From CAZWLY01 sp964634465 (lineage in GTDB: Bacteria > Desulfobacterota > Desulfarculia > G963662305), in the NCBI GenBank assembly GCA_964634465.1, contig CAZWLY010000008.1:62001-126000 (forward strand): a DNA stretch of 64,000 bases, in the 5' to 3' direction. The notes under the pieces were generated by a model. That model did no database searches. It saw only the letters and a list, made by a program, of their open reading frames with translations, and was not told where the DNA came from. Shown piece by piece: positions 34,436-43,253 of the stretch. A program made the translations under genes and the position numbers. Within the stretch, counting starts at the first letter, position 1; the number at the start of each line of letters is the position of its first letter.

Positions 34436-34444
34436 TGGTATAAT
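34436..34444 (+). promoter_or_regulatory. Extended -10 promoter of the cNMP-binding gene
   Basis: TGGTATAAT is a perfect extended -10 (TGn plus TATAAT) with no good -35, which extended -10 promoters can lack. Start of transcription near 34451, 15 bases before the ATG. Confidence 0.6.
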
Positions 34445-34465
34445 TTATCTCAAGGGTGATTCCAG

Positions 34466-35065
34466 ATGTCCAAGCGCCAGTTTCTAGCCCAGGTGCCGCT
34501 GTTTTCCGGCTTGGACGGCGAGGCTCTCGACCGGCTGGCCGAGGGGGCCCGATATGTCGACTTCAAGCGCGGCCAGGCGATCATCAAGGAAGGCGAGACT
34601 GGCGGCGGCGTTTATGTCATCGTCAGCGGCTCGGTGGAAGTGGTCAAGGATTGGGGCGGGCGCAAGGAGAAGCGCCTGCGGGTCATGGAACCCAGGGACT
34701 ACTTCGGCGAGATGGCGGTCATCGACGACATGCCCCGCTCGGCCAGCGTCATCGCCCGCGAGGGGACGCGAGTGCTCCATTGCGAGCAGGTCTGCCTCGA
34801 AGAGATGATCGCCGGAAACCCCGCCCTGGCCTGGGAGTTGCTGAGGGCGCTCTCCCGCCGCATCCGGGGCATAGAAGAGGGGATGATGGAGGTCTTGTGC
34901 GGACTGCTGCCCATCTGCGCCGCCTGCAAGAAGATTCGAGACGAGGATGACAACTGGCAGCCGCTGGAGGTCTTCATCCGGGAGCGTTCCGAGGCGGAGT
35001 TCAGCCACAGCATCTGTCCCGAGTGCGCCAGGAAGCTCTATCCTGAAATCTACGGCGACGACTAG
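34466..35065 (+). CDS. Cyclic-nucleotide-binding protein with a C-terminal CxxC tail
   Basis: Protein of 199 residues. Residues 1-120 form a cNMP-binding beta-roll; the phosphate-binding cassette YFGEMAVIDDMPRSASV keeps the Gly-Glu pair and Arg needed for the cyclic phosphate. There is no HTH, so it is not a CRP-type regulator. The C terminus (from about 150) has CGLLPICAACKKIRD and, 30 residues on, ICPECARKLYPE. This tail, with two CxxC pairs, is seen on many deltaproteobacterial response regulators and PAS proteins. It may bind zinc. Start ATG after AAGGGTG. Confidence 0.82.
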   Translation: MSKRQFLAQVPLFSGLDGEALDRLAEGARYVDFKRGQAIIKEGETGGGVYVIVSGSVEVVKDWGGRKEKRLRVMEPRDYFGEMAVIDDMPRSASVIAREGTRVLHCEQVCLEEMIAGNPALAWELLRALSRRIRGIEEGMMEVLCGLLPICAACKKIRDEDDNWQPLEVFIRERSEAEFSHSICPECARKLYPEIYGDD

Positions 35066-35134
35066 CCCGCGGCCTGGAATCGGCCGGCGAGATTCCGGCC
35101 GAGGCGGCTCTCCGTCCGGCCCCGACCCCGCCGC

Positions 35135-36595
35135 TCAGACGAGGCCGGTCAAGGCGTTGAACTCCTCGATGGCCGCATCGACGGCCTCGGCTTGAGCCTG
35201 GATCGCCGTCCAGTACTCGGGCCAGTCGTGCCACTGGGCCAGAAGTTCCGCTGCGTCCTTGCCCTGCTGCTCGACCCAGGTGAAGTACTTCAGGTTGTGG
35301 ATGCGTTTCTTGTCGTAGTGGTCGAGCTCCAGCATGCGGCCGATATCCTGGCCCAGCAACCGGCGGGCGAAGTCGGCGACGGCGTCGTCTCTGGTGTAGG
35401 GGGCGGCCGCCGCCAGCTCATCGAGCCGACTGCGATACAGGTCCATCGAGTCGGTCAGGACGGTGAAGATCAGGTCGCGTTCGGTCAATTCGAAGTACTT
35501 GGCCAGCTTGATCGCCGCCACCAGGTTGCCCGCGCCGGAGATGCCCACCAGGGGCAGGGCGGCCAGCTCGGCGTCGGTCAAGCCCGCCTCGGCCAGATAG
35601 TCCAGGCCGGCCGGTTCGTTGAAGAGGCGGATCAGACCGACCGGATCGGCGTCGTCCACGGCGATGACCAGGTCGGTGTTGCGGACGTTGTGGATCCAGG
35701 GCACGTGCTTGTCGCCGATGCCCTCGATACGGTGGTCGCCGAAGCCGTTTAAAAGCAGGGTCGGGCACTGGAGCGCCTCCACGGCGGCGATTTTGGCCTC
35801 GGGATGGACGGTCTTGAGGTAGTCGCCGCAGGCGATGGTCCCGGCCGAACCGGTGGCCGCAACCAGCCCGGCCAGCCGGTCGCCGGGCTTGGCCAGACTT
35901 CGAAAGACCTCGTCCATGGCCGGGCCGGTGACGGCGAAGTGCCAGAGGTAATTGCCGAACTCCTCGAATTGATTGAAGATGACCACGTCGTCGCGGCGGG
36001 CCCTGAGCTCGGCGCATTTGTCGTAGATCTCCTTGACGTTGGACTCGCCTCCCGGCGTGGTGATGACCTCGCCGGCCACGCTCGACAGCCAGGCGAACCG
36101 TTCCCGGCTCATCTCCTCGGGCAAGATCGCCACCGAGTCGCAGCCGATCAGCGCGGCGTTGAACGCCCCGCCCCGGCAGAAGTTGCCGGTGGACGGCCAG
36201 ACCGCCTTGTGCCTGGTCGGGTCGAACCGACCCGTGACCAGGCTGGGCGCCAAGCAGCCGTAGGTCGCCCCGACCTTGTGGGCTCCGGTGGGGAACCACT
36301 TGCCGACGAGGCCGACGATCCGGGCCTCGACCCCGGTCAGAGCCGGGGGGAAGACGAGGTGATTGACCTCGCCGAACAGCCCGCCCGCCTCCTTCGGCTC
36401 GTTGCGCCAGGTGATGCGAAACAGGTTGAGCGGGTCGATATCCCACAACCCGACGCCTTTCAGCCGTTCCTTGACGCCGGCCGGGACGAGACTCGGGTCG
36501 CGCATCTGGGCCAGGGTAGGCAGAATGACGCCCTGTTCCCTGAGCCGCTGTGCGGTCCGCCGCCTGGTCTTTTCATTGACGGTCAAGTCGATCAT
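35135..36595 (-). CDS. PLP-dependent cysteine-synthase-like enzyme
   Basis: Fold-type II PLP enzyme of 486 residues, much longer than CysK (about 310). PLP Lys is in WFPTGAHKVGATYG; the substrate/phosphate-binding STGNFCRGGAFN and Gly-rich LVAATGSAGTIACGDYLK and VGISGAGNLVA are clear. The extra length is mainly a C-terminal helical region and an N-terminal cap. It ends 22 bp downstream of threonine synthase on the same strand, suggesting a shared transcript and an amino-acid role. The exact reaction is not known to me. Confidence 0.75.
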   Translation of the reverse strand: MIDLTVNEKTRRRTAQRLREQGVILPTLAQMRDPSLVPAGVKERLKGVGLWDIDPLNLFRITWRNEPKEAGGLFGEVNHLVFPPALTGVEARIVGLVGKWFPTGAHKVGATYGCLAPSLVTGRFDPTRHKAVWPSTGNFCRGGAFNAALIGCDSVAILPEEMSRERFAWLSSVAGEVITTPGGESNVKEIYDKCAELRARRDDVVIFNQFEEFGNYLWHFAVTGPAMDEVFRSLAKPGDRLAGLVAATGSAGTIACGDYLKTVHPEAKIAAVEALQCPTLLLNGFGDHRIEGIGDKHVPWIHNVRNTDLVIAVDDADPVGLIRLFNEPAGLDYLAEAGLTDAELAALPLVGISGAGNLVAAIKLAKYFELTERDLIFTVLTDSMDLYRSRLDELAAAAPYTRDDAVADFARRLLGQDIGRMLELDHYDKKRIHNLKYFTWVEQQGKDAAELLAQWHDWPEYWTAIQAQAEAVDAAIEEFNALTGLV

Positions 36596-36617
36596 TGACG
36601 GAAAGCTCCTGGTCCGA

Positions 36618-37862
36618 TCATGAGTAACCCAGCCTTTCGGCCACTTCCTCCAACTCGGGCCGGACGGTCATCGGCTCCCTTTCGACCGCCTTCATCACGC
36701 CGTCGATGTCCTTGAGCCCGTGGCCGGTGACCATGACCGCCGCCCGGTCGTCGGGTCCGATCACCCCCTCTGCCGCCAGCTTCTTCAACCCGGCCAGGCC
36801 GACCGCGCCGGCCGGCTCGGCCATCACTCCGCTCGCCTCGGCCAGCTTGGCGATCGCCCACAGAATCTCGTCGTCTTCCACGGCGAGCATCATCCCCTTC
36901 GTTCGGCGCACCGCCCTCAACGCCTTGACCTGATCCCTGGGCCGGCCGACGGCGATGGAGTCGGCCAGGGTCCGGGGCGTTTCGGGCTCGGCCGTCTCGG
37001 CTCCGGCCCGCCAGGCTTTGACCAGGGGCGAGGCCCCGGCCGCCTGGGCGCCGACCAGCCTCGGCACGGTCTCGATGAGGCCCAGGCGGTGGAACTCGAT
37101 CAGGCCCTTGGCCAAACCCTGGAGGATGCAGCCGTCGCCGACGCCGACGAAGAGGTAGTCGGGCGGGTTCCAGTCGAGCTGCTCGCACAGTTCGAAGGCG
37201 GCCGTCTTCTTGCCTTCGCCCAGGTAGGGGTTGATCGCCGTGGAGCGATTGTACCAGCCCCACCGCTCGGCCGCCTGGAGGCAGAGATCGAAGGCCTGAT
37301 CGTAGCCGCCCTCGACCAGAATCACCTCGGCCCCGAAGAGGAGCAGTTGGGCCAGTTTGGCCCGGGGCGCGGCGGCCGGGACGAAGATGACGGTCCGAAG
37401 CCCAACTAGGCCGGCGATCGCCGCCCAGGAGGCGGCGGCGTTGCCCGAGGAGGCGGCGGTGACGGTGCTTGCACCTTGCTCCAGCGCCTTGACCACGGCC
37501 ACGGCGCTGGCCCGGTCCTTCAAGGAGGCGGTCGGGTTGCGGCCGTCGTCTTTGATCCACACCTCCCCGATCCCCAACTCCTCCTCCAGTCTCGCCGCCC
37601 GGTAGAGCGGCGTCCAGCCCGTCTTGAGCGGCGGAATCAGCTCCGGCCGATCCACGGGCAAAAGCGGCAGATAGCGCCACATGTCGTCTCGGCGATCGGC
37701 CGCCAGGCTCTGCCTGGTCAGCTCCTTGGCCGCGGCGTCGTAGTCGTAGACGACCTCGAGCGTCCCTTTGAGCGGGCCGCAATCGGGGCAGGTGTGAACC
37801 GGCTTTTCCGGCGGGAATCGCCGACGGCAAGTGACGCAGGAAAGGCGAGTGACGCGGTTCAT
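36618..37862 (-). CDS. thrC: Threonine synthase
   Basis: Converts O-phosphohomoserine to threonine; 414 residues. The N terminus has a zinc-ribbon (CVTCRRRF, then CPDCG) found in many bacterial and archaeal threonine synthases, followed by GWTPLYRA, the PLP Lys motif NPTASLKDRASAVAVVKALE, and the Ser/Gly-rich AASSGNAAASWAAIAGLVG. The ATG at 37862 is preferred; 42 upstream codons are low-complexity and lack similarity. The next gene is a related PLP enzyme. Confidence 0.88.
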   Translation of the reverse strand: MNRVTRLSCVTCRRRFPPEKPVHTCPDCGPLKGTLEVVYDYDAAAKELTRQSLAADRRDDMWRYLPLLPVDRPELIPPLKTGWTPLYRAARLEEELGIGEVWIKDDGRNPTASLKDRASAVAVVKALEQGASTVTAASSGNAAASWAAIAGLVGLRTVIFVPAAAPRAKLAQLLLFGAEVILVEGGYDQAFDLCLQAAERWGWYNRSTAINPYLGEGKKTAAFELCEQLDWNPPDYLFVGVGDGCILQGLAKGLIEFHRLGLIETVPRLVGAQAAGASPLVKAWRAGAETAEPETPRTLADSIAVGRPRDQVKALRAVRRTKGMMLAVEDDEILWAIAKLAEASGVMAEPAGAVGLAGLKKLAAEGVIGPDDRAAVMVTGHGLKDIDGVMKAVEREPMTVRPELEEVAERLGYS

Positions 37863-38245
37863 GGCGACTCGACGGCTTGGAGGATCGTCTCGGTTCGGGC
37901 CCAAAGCGGGCTGGAAAGATAGTAGCCCAGGCGGCCCCAAAAGACAAACCAGACCCCGGACCGGGAGCGACGCCCGCCCGCCCGGCACCTGCCGTTCCTG
38001 ACCGACGTCCGGCCCGCCATCGAAGAGCCGGCCCCGCCCGTTTGGACCGACGGATCATTCCTGAGACGCCGGGTTGGGGCCCATTTCCGATAACGATCTT
38101 GAATTCGGTGATTGCTCTGGGGTAGGCTGATTAGAACGGGGAGAAGGGTTGATCCGGCGGCGTTTTCGACGTCGCCGCCGGTTGGACTCGGCCGAGGGAC
38201 GGATTTGCCGCCCGGATCGGGCCGACAGCAGACGGGACCACGCCA
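37863..38245. other. Divergent regulatory region of thrC and the RND operon
   Basis: The 383 bp hold no supported gene. A perfect 9-bp inverted repeat CCGGCGGCG/CGCCGCCGG with a 10-base loop at 38154-38181 lies 65 bp before the RND adaptor ATG and may be an operator or leader hairpin. No convincing promoter match. Confidence 0.4.
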
Positions 38246-39463
38246 ATGATTAGACCGAGCGCTCGCAAGAAATCACCCGAGTGCACCGCCTTGGCTTTTT
38301 GGCGCCGGGCGGCCGCCCTCGCCCTGGCCGGGGGGCTGTTTCTGGGTCTGATCGGCTGTGAGCCGAAAAAGGAACCGGTCAAGCGCGGCCGGCCGCCGGT
38401 GCCGGCGGCCGTGGCCGAGGCGGCGGCCAAGGACGCCCCGGTGATCGTCTCGGCCATCGGCGCCGTCCGGCCCTTTGCCACCGCTTCGGTCAAATCGAGG
38501 CTGACCGGCCACCTCAAGCGCATCCACTTCCGAAGCGGCGACGAGGTCAAGGCCGGCCAGGTGTTGTTCACCATCGACCAGGCCCCGTTCCAGTTGGCCC
38601 TGGAGGAGGCCAGAGCGATTCTGGCCCGGGACCGGGCCGCGGCCAAGCAGGCCGAGCGGGAGTTCGAGCGCTACAAGGCGCTCAGAAAGAGGGGCGCGGT
38701 TAGCCCCGAACAGTTCGAGGAGAAGGCCGTCGCCGCCTCCCGGGCCAGGGACGTGGTCAAGGCGGACCTGGCCAGGGTGGCCGTGGCCAAACAGAACCTG
38801 GCCTACTGTTACATCCACGCCCCCATAACCGGCCGAACCGGCAAGCGCCTCATCGACGAAGGGAATCTCGTCCAGGCCAACCGCGACGAACTGGTGGTCA
38901 TCAACCAGCTCGAGCCGATCCTGGTCCGCTTCGCCGTGCCCGAGGAACACCTGGCCGACATTCGCCACTACAGCGCCGCCGGGCCGCTGACCGTCTTCGC
39001 CACCCCGCCGGGCCGGAAGGGCGAGCGGGCGGCGGGAAAGCTGACCTTCATCGACAACCAGGTCAATCCCGACACGGGCATGATCGCCCTGGAGGCGACG
39101 TTCGACAACCGCGACCGGCGGCTGTGGCCCGGCCAGTTCGTGACGGTCAAGCTGCAGTTGACCGTGGAGAAGGCCGCCGTCATGGTCCCCTTCCGGGCGG
39201 TGATGAACGGCCCCCAAGGCTTCTACGTCTGGGTGGTCAAGGGGGACGATACGGTCGAAATCAGACCGGTGGCCAAGGGACGCCGCCTCGGCGACGAGGT
39301 GGTCATCACCAAGGGGCTCAAGGCCGGCGAGAAGGTGGTCGTCGACGGCCAACTGCGGCTCTATCCGGGGGCGAAGATCGTCCCGGCCCCAAGCCCGGAC
39401 GACAAGAAGCCGGCCGGGGCCAAGCCGGCCGGCACCGACGCGAAGAAAACCGGTCGGGGATAG
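38246..39463 (+). CDS. RND efflux periplasmic adaptor lipoprotein
   Basis: Membrane fusion protein of 405 residues that links the pump to an outer-membrane channel. A signal peptide ends at a lipobox LIGC (about residue 38), so it is a lipoprotein. The HlyD/AcrA pattern follows: beta-barrel and lipoyl halves (VKSRLTGHLKRIHFRSGDEV, then CYIHAPITGRTGKRLIDEGN) around a helical hairpin, and a membrane-proximal domain. The pump gene starts 6 bp downstream. Confidence 0.93.
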   Translation: MIRPSARKKSPECTALAFWRRAAALALAGGLFLGLIGCEPKKEPVKRGRPPVPAAVAEAAAKDAPVIVSAIGAVRPFATASVKSRLTGHLKRIHFRSGDEVKAGQVLFTIDQAPFQLALEEARAILARDRAAAKQAEREFERYKALRKRGAVSPEQFEEKAVAASRARDVVKADLARVAVAKQNLAYCYIHAPITGRTGKRLIDEGNLVQANRDELVVINQLEPILVRFAVPEEHLADIRHYSAAGPLTVFATPPGRKGERAAGKLTFIDNQVNPDTGMIALEATFDNRDRRLWPGQFVTVKLQLTVEKAAVMVPFRAVMNGPQGFYVWVVKGDDTVEIRPVAKGRRLGDEVVITKGLKAGEKVVVDGQLRLYPGAKIVPAPSPDDKKPAGAKPAGTDAKKTGRG

Positions 39464-39469
39464 CCTCCC

Positions 39470-42400
39470 ATGAACGTCACCGAGCTGTTCATCCGCCGGC
39501 CGGTCATGACCACCCTGGTCATGCTGGGCCTGCTCTTCTTCGGCCTGGTCGCCTACAAGGCCCTGCCGGTCTCTTACCTGCCGGCGGTGGACTTCCCGAC
39601 CATCCAGGTCACGGCCTCCCTGCCCGGGGCCAACGCCAGGACCATGGCCAGCAACGTCGCCTCGCCCTTGGAGCAGGAGTTTTCCGCCATCGCCGGGTTG
39701 AACTCGATGAGCTCGACCAACTCCCAGGGGTTGACCCAGATCACCCTCCAGTTCGACCTGGATCGCAACATCGACGACGCGGCCATGGACGTCCAGGCGG
39801 CCATCGCCAAGGCCAGCGGTTCGCTCCCGGACGGGATGCCCTCGCCGCCCTATTACCAGAAGGTCAACCCGGCCGACTCGCCGATCCTCTACCTGATCAT
39901 GGACTCGCCCTCTTTGCCGTTGTTCAAGGTCAACGAGTACGCCAAGACCTTTGTCACCCAGGCGCTGTCCATGGTCTCCGGCGTGGCCCAGGTGGACATC
40001 TACGGCGAGCAAAAATACGCCGTGCGCGTCCGCCTCGATCCGCGCCGGCTGGCGGCCAAGGGCATCGGCCTCGACGAAGTCAACCGGGCGATCGCCGGCC
40101 AGAACGTCAACCTGCCCCTGGGCAATCTTCAGGGCCGGTATCGCAGTCTGACCCTGGACTCGGACGGCCAGCTCATGGCCGCCGAGGCCTACAACTCCAT
40201 CGTCGTCGCCTTTCGTGACGGCCAGCCGGTCCGCCTGAGCGATCTGGGCGAAGCCGTCGACGGCGTTGAACGAGACCGCTCGGCGTCGTGGTTCAACGGC
40301 CGCCAGGTCATCTTCCTGGCCGTCAAGCGCCAACCGGGGTCGAACACCATCGAGGTGGTCGATCGGATCAGGGCGATGCTGCCGACCATCAAGCGGCAAT
40401 TGCCGGCGGCCGTCAACCTGGAGGTGGTCTTCGACGCCAGCAAGCCGATCAGGGAGTCGGTGGACGACGTCAAGTTCACCTTGGCTCTGGCCGTGGCGCT
40501 GGTGATCATGGTCGTCTTCTTGTTCCTGCGCAGCCTCTCCGGAACCTTCATCGCCTCGGTGGCGGTGCCCTTCTCCATCGTGGCCACCTTCGCGGCGATG
40601 TATCTGTTGGGCTTCACCATCGACACCCTGTCGTTGATGGCCCTGACGCTGTCCATCGGCTTCGTGGTCGATGACGCCATCGTCATGCTGGAGAACATTG
40701 TCCGTCACATGGAGATGGGCAAGAAGCCGTATCGAGCCGCCCTGGACGGGGCGAGACAGGTCGGCTTCACCATCATCTCCATGACCCTCTCCCTGGCGGT
40801 GGTCTTCATCCCGGTCCTTTTCATGTCGGGCATCATCGGCCGGGTGATGCACGAATTCGCCATGACCATCACCATCGCCATCCTGGTCTCGGGGGTGGTC
40901 TCGCTCAGCCTGACGCCGATGCTCTCCAGCCGGATCTTGAAAGCCGGCTCCAGGCTGGCCGAATCGGACCCGATCTTCAGGGCGATGCAGAGCGTCTACC
41001 GCTGGACGCTGGATAAGGCCCTCAAGCACCGCCTGACGACGATGGTGCTTGCGGCCGGGGTGCTGGCGGTGACGATCCACTTGTTCATGATCATTCCCAA
41101 GGGCTTCCAGCCCAAGGACGATCAGGGCTTCTTGCTCGGCTTCACCGTGGGCGCCCAGGGGTTGTCGTTCGAGTCGATGGCCGCCCACCAGCGGGAGCTG
41201 ACGCCGATAATTCTCGACAACCCCAATGTCGCTTCCACCTTCCAGGTGGTCGGCTTCGGCACCCAGAACCAGGGCCTGTTCGGGGTGATACTCAAGCCGG
41301 CCCACGAGCGAGACGATAACGCCTATCAGGTGCTCTACCAGCTCTGGCCGAAGCTCAACACCATCCCCGGCCTGGCCGTCTTCGTCAAAGTGCCGCCGAT
41401 GATCCCCATCGGCGGCAAACAGACCAGAAGCGAGTACGTCTTCACCCTGCTTTCGCCGGACACCGACCACCTCTACGCCGCGGCCAAGAAGTTCCAGGCC
41501 AAGATGGCCGGGTTGAAGGAGATCACCGGCGTCAACTCCGATCTTCAGATCGACAATCCCGAGGTGGACATCGTCGTCGACCGGGACAAGGCGGCCTCAC
41601 TGGGGGTCAGCGTCCGGGCCGTGGAGGACGCCCTCTATACGGCCTACGGGACGCGGCGCATCTCGACCATCTACGCCCAGAACGACGAGTACAAGGTCAT
41701 CGTCGAGCTCTTGCCCCGCTTCCAGCAGGATATCGAGGCGCTCAAGCTGCTCTACGTCCGCTCGGACAGGGGCCGGTTGGTCCGCCTGGACGCCCTGGCC
41801 GACATCACCGAAACCCTGGGCCCGCTGACGGTCAACCACACCGGACAGTTGCCCTCGGTGACCTTCTCCTTCAACGCCGCGCCCGGCGTATCCATCGGCG
41901 AGGCCACCGCCGCGGTGGAAAGACTGGCCTTGAAGGAACTGGACGACTCCATCAGCACCAAGTTCGAGGGCACGGCCAGTGCGTTCAAGGAGTCCATGGG
42001 CAGCCTCTACGCGCTCCTCGTTCTGGCCGTGGTGGTCATCTACATCATCCTGGGCGTCCTCTACGAGAACTTCTATCATCCGCTGACCATCATCTCCGGC
42101 CTGCCCTCGGCGGCGCTGGGCGGGCTGTTGACCCTGTGGGTCTTCGGGCTGGAGTTGGACCTCTACGGCTTCGTCGGGTTGATCATGCTCATCGGCATCG
42201 TCAAGAAGAACGCGATCATGGTCGTGGACTTCGCCATCGAGGCCGAGCGGGAAGGCAAGTCGTCGTTCGAAGCGGTCTATGAGGGGGCGCTCATCCGCTT
42301 CCGGCCGATCATGATGACCACCCTGGCCGCCATCGCCGGCGCGCTGCCCATCGCCCTCGGCTTCGGGGCCGGGGCCGAGGCCCGGCGGCCGCTGGGCCTG

Positions 42401-42565
42401 GTGGTCGTCGGCGGGCTAATCATCTCCCAGGTGGTGACGCTCTACCTGACACCGGTCTTCTACACCTACATGGACGCTCTGGCCAATCTCCGGGCGGAGA
42501 AGAAGCGGGCCCGGGCCATCGCCCGGGGCGAGATCGAGGAGGCCGAGACCGAGGGGGCGGGCTGA
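39470..42565 (+). CDS. RND efflux pump, inner-membrane permease (AcrB/MdtB type)
   Basis: Proton-driven trimeric transporter of 1031 residues. The first membrane helix opens with FIRRPVMTTLVMLGL; the central membrane domain has the proton-relay VVDDAIVMLENIVRHME and the second half has the matching VGLIMLIGIVKKNAIMVVDF. Two large periplasmic loops are present. It resembles the MdtB/MdtC and HAE1 families (multidrug or bile-salt type). No TolC-like gene is adjacent, so it probably shares an outer-membrane channel encoded elsewhere. Substrates unknown. Confidence 0.95.
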   Translation: MNVTELFIRRPVMTTLVMLGLLFFGLVAYKALPVSYLPAVDFPTIQVTASLPGANARTMASNVASPLEQEFSAIAGLNSMSSTNSQGLTQITLQFDLDRNIDDAAMDVQAAIAKASGSLPDGMPSPPYYQKVNPADSPILYLIMDSPSLPLFKVNEYAKTFVTQALSMVSGVAQVDIYGEQKYAVRVRLDPRRLAAKGIGLDEVNRAIAGQNVNLPLGNLQGRYRSLTLDSDGQLMAAEAYNSIVVAFRDGQPVRLSDLGEAVDGVERDRSASWFNGRQVIFLAVKRQPGSNTIEVVDRIRAMLPTIKRQLPAAVNLEVVFDASKPIRESVDDVKFTLALAVALVIMVVFLFLRSLSGTFIASVAVPFSIVATFAAMYLLGFTIDTLSLMALTLSIGFVVDDAIVMLENIVRHMEMGKKPYRAALDGARQVGFTIISMTLSLAVVFIPVLFMSGIIGRVMHEFAMTITIAILVSGVVSLSLTPMLSSRILKAGSRLAESDPIFRAMQSVYRWTLDKALKHRLTTMVLAAGVLAVTIHLFMIIPKGFQPKDDQGFLLGFTVGAQGLSFESMAAHQRELTPIILDNPNVASTFQVVGFGTQNQGLFGVILKPAHERDDNAYQVLYQLWPKLNTIPGLAVFVKVPPMIPIGGKQTRSEYVFTLLSPDTDHLYAAAKKFQAKMAGLKEITGVNSDLQIDNPEVDIVVDRDKAASLGVSVRAVEDALYTAYGTRRISTIYAQNDEYKVIVELLPRFQQDIEALKLLYVRSDRGRLVRLDALADITETLGPLTVNHTGQLPSVTFSFNAAPGVSIGEATAAVERLALKELDDSISTKFEGTASAFKESMGSLYALLVLAVVVIYIILGVLYENFYHPLTIISGLPSAALGGLLTLWVFGLELDLYGFVGLIMLIGIVKKNAIMVVDFAIEAEREGKSSFEAVYEGALIRFRPIMMTTLAAIAGALPIALGFGAGAEARRPLGLVVVGGLIISQVVTLYLTPVFYTYMDALANLRAEKKRARAIARGEIEEAETEGAG

Positions 42566-42607
42566 CCTTCGCGGCCGGCCTCGGTCTGCCGGCCGGGCCG
42601 ACCCCAT

Positions 42608-42640
42608 AAAAAAACCCCGTTCCGCGGTAGCGGGACGGGG
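42608..42640 (-). terminator. Intrinsic terminator of the RRM gene
   Basis: Stem of 11 bp (42615-42625 with 42630-42640, one G-T wobble), 4-base loop, followed on the minus strand by seven T. It lies 47 bp after the RNA-binding protein stop. Confidence 0.85.
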
Positions 42641-42687
42641 ATCGGCCGGCGGGAAACTGACCCGGCCTCAGCTGGCAATGTGACAAA

Positions 42688-42945
42688 CTACCAACGCCGG
42701 GGCCGCCTCTCCCTGGCCTCGTTGACGCGAAGGTCGCGCCCGCCGAAGTTGGTGCCGTTCAGGGCCTCGATGGCCGCGTTGCCTCCCTCTTCTTCCATCT
42801 CGACGAAGCCGAAGCCTCGCGGACGACCGGTATCGCGATCGGAAATCAGGCGGACTGCCTGGACTTCACCGTATTGCTCGAACAACTCGCGAACCTCGTC
42901 CTCGGTGGAGGTAAACGGCAAATTGCCAACATAGATGTTCTTCAT
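42688..42945 (-). CDS. RRM-type RNA-binding protein
   Basis: Single RNA-recognition-motif protein of 85 residues, like cyanobacterial and deltaproteobacterial Rbp proteins. RNP2 is KNIYVGNLPF and RNP1 is RGFGFVEM; both carry the aromatic residues that stack on RNA bases. The Arg-rich tail is RERRPRRW. The start is ATG 42945 after GAGGAGAG. Such proteins are often cold-induced. Two hairpins and a promoter lie in the upstream 200 bp, and the neighbour upstream on the same strand is a DEAD-box-type helicase, a functionally sensible pair. Confidence 0.93.
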   Translation of the reverse strand: MKNIYVGNLPFTSTEDEVRELFEQYGEVQAVRLISDRDTGRPRGFGFVEMEEEGGNAAIEALNGTNFGGRDLRVNEARERRPRRW

Positions 42946-43028
42946 CTCTCCTCTTCGCTCCTTCACCATGGGTCCCGCCCTTCGCCCAACTCCGGTCTCA
43001 AGGGCCTTAGCCGTCAAAGGGCCCAACG

Positions 43029-43049
43029 GGCTTCGGCGTCGCCGAAGCC
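43029..43049 (-). promoter_or_regulatory. Perfect hairpin in the RRM gene leader
   Basis: GGCTTCGGC and its complement form a 9-bp stem with a 3-base loop, directly downstream (minus strand) of a T-run. It may be part of an attenuation or RNA-stability structure. Confidence 0.5.
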
Positions 43050-43096
43050 AAAAAAAGGGGATGCCGGCTCATCCTAGTCTCAAGCCAGGCATCCCC
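43050..43096 (-). terminator. Intrinsic terminator or attenuator before the RRM gene
   Basis: On the minus strand GGGGATGC (43089-43096) pairs with GCATCCCC (43057-43064), with an inner GGCT/AGCC extension, followed by seven T (43050-43056). It lies downstream of the helicase stop and, if the 43110-43138 promoter is real, inside the RRM leader. It could end the helicase mRNA, attenuate the RRM mRNA, or do both. Confidence 0.75.
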
Positions 43097-43109
43097 ACCG
43101 AACGCCGTC

Positions 43110-43138
43110 CTTATACCCCGCCAGCGCCCACAGGGCAA
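43110..43138 (-). promoter_or_regulatory. Candidate promoter reading towards the RRM gene
   Basis: TTGCCC (43133-43138), 17-bp spacer, TATAAG (43110-43115) on the minus strand. The leader to ATG 42945 would be about 158 bases and would contain the terminator-like hairpin. Confidence 0.45.
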
Positions 43139-43253
43139 ACAAATAATGACCCGCCGGGCCCTTTTTTTAACAAATTGGGTTGATATTATGGCTGGCTCGC
43201 GACGATCGTCGCCGCGGAAGACAAGTCGCGGCCCTCTCGAGACGGAGGCGGAT

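Noticed and set aside
38273..41470. Very long open frames antisense to real genes, for example over the RND pump, fadJ (10709-13420), the ThDP gene and the sensor kinase
   Set aside because: They lie opposite genes with clear catalytic motifs, are rich in Gly/Arg/Pro/Gln/His, and show no domain pattern. High G+C DNA yields such stop-free shadows.
43139..43172. Plus-strand terminator at GGGCCC followed by seven T
   Set aside because: The only stem is a 4-bp or self-palindromic GGGCCC; no plus-strand gene ends nearby.
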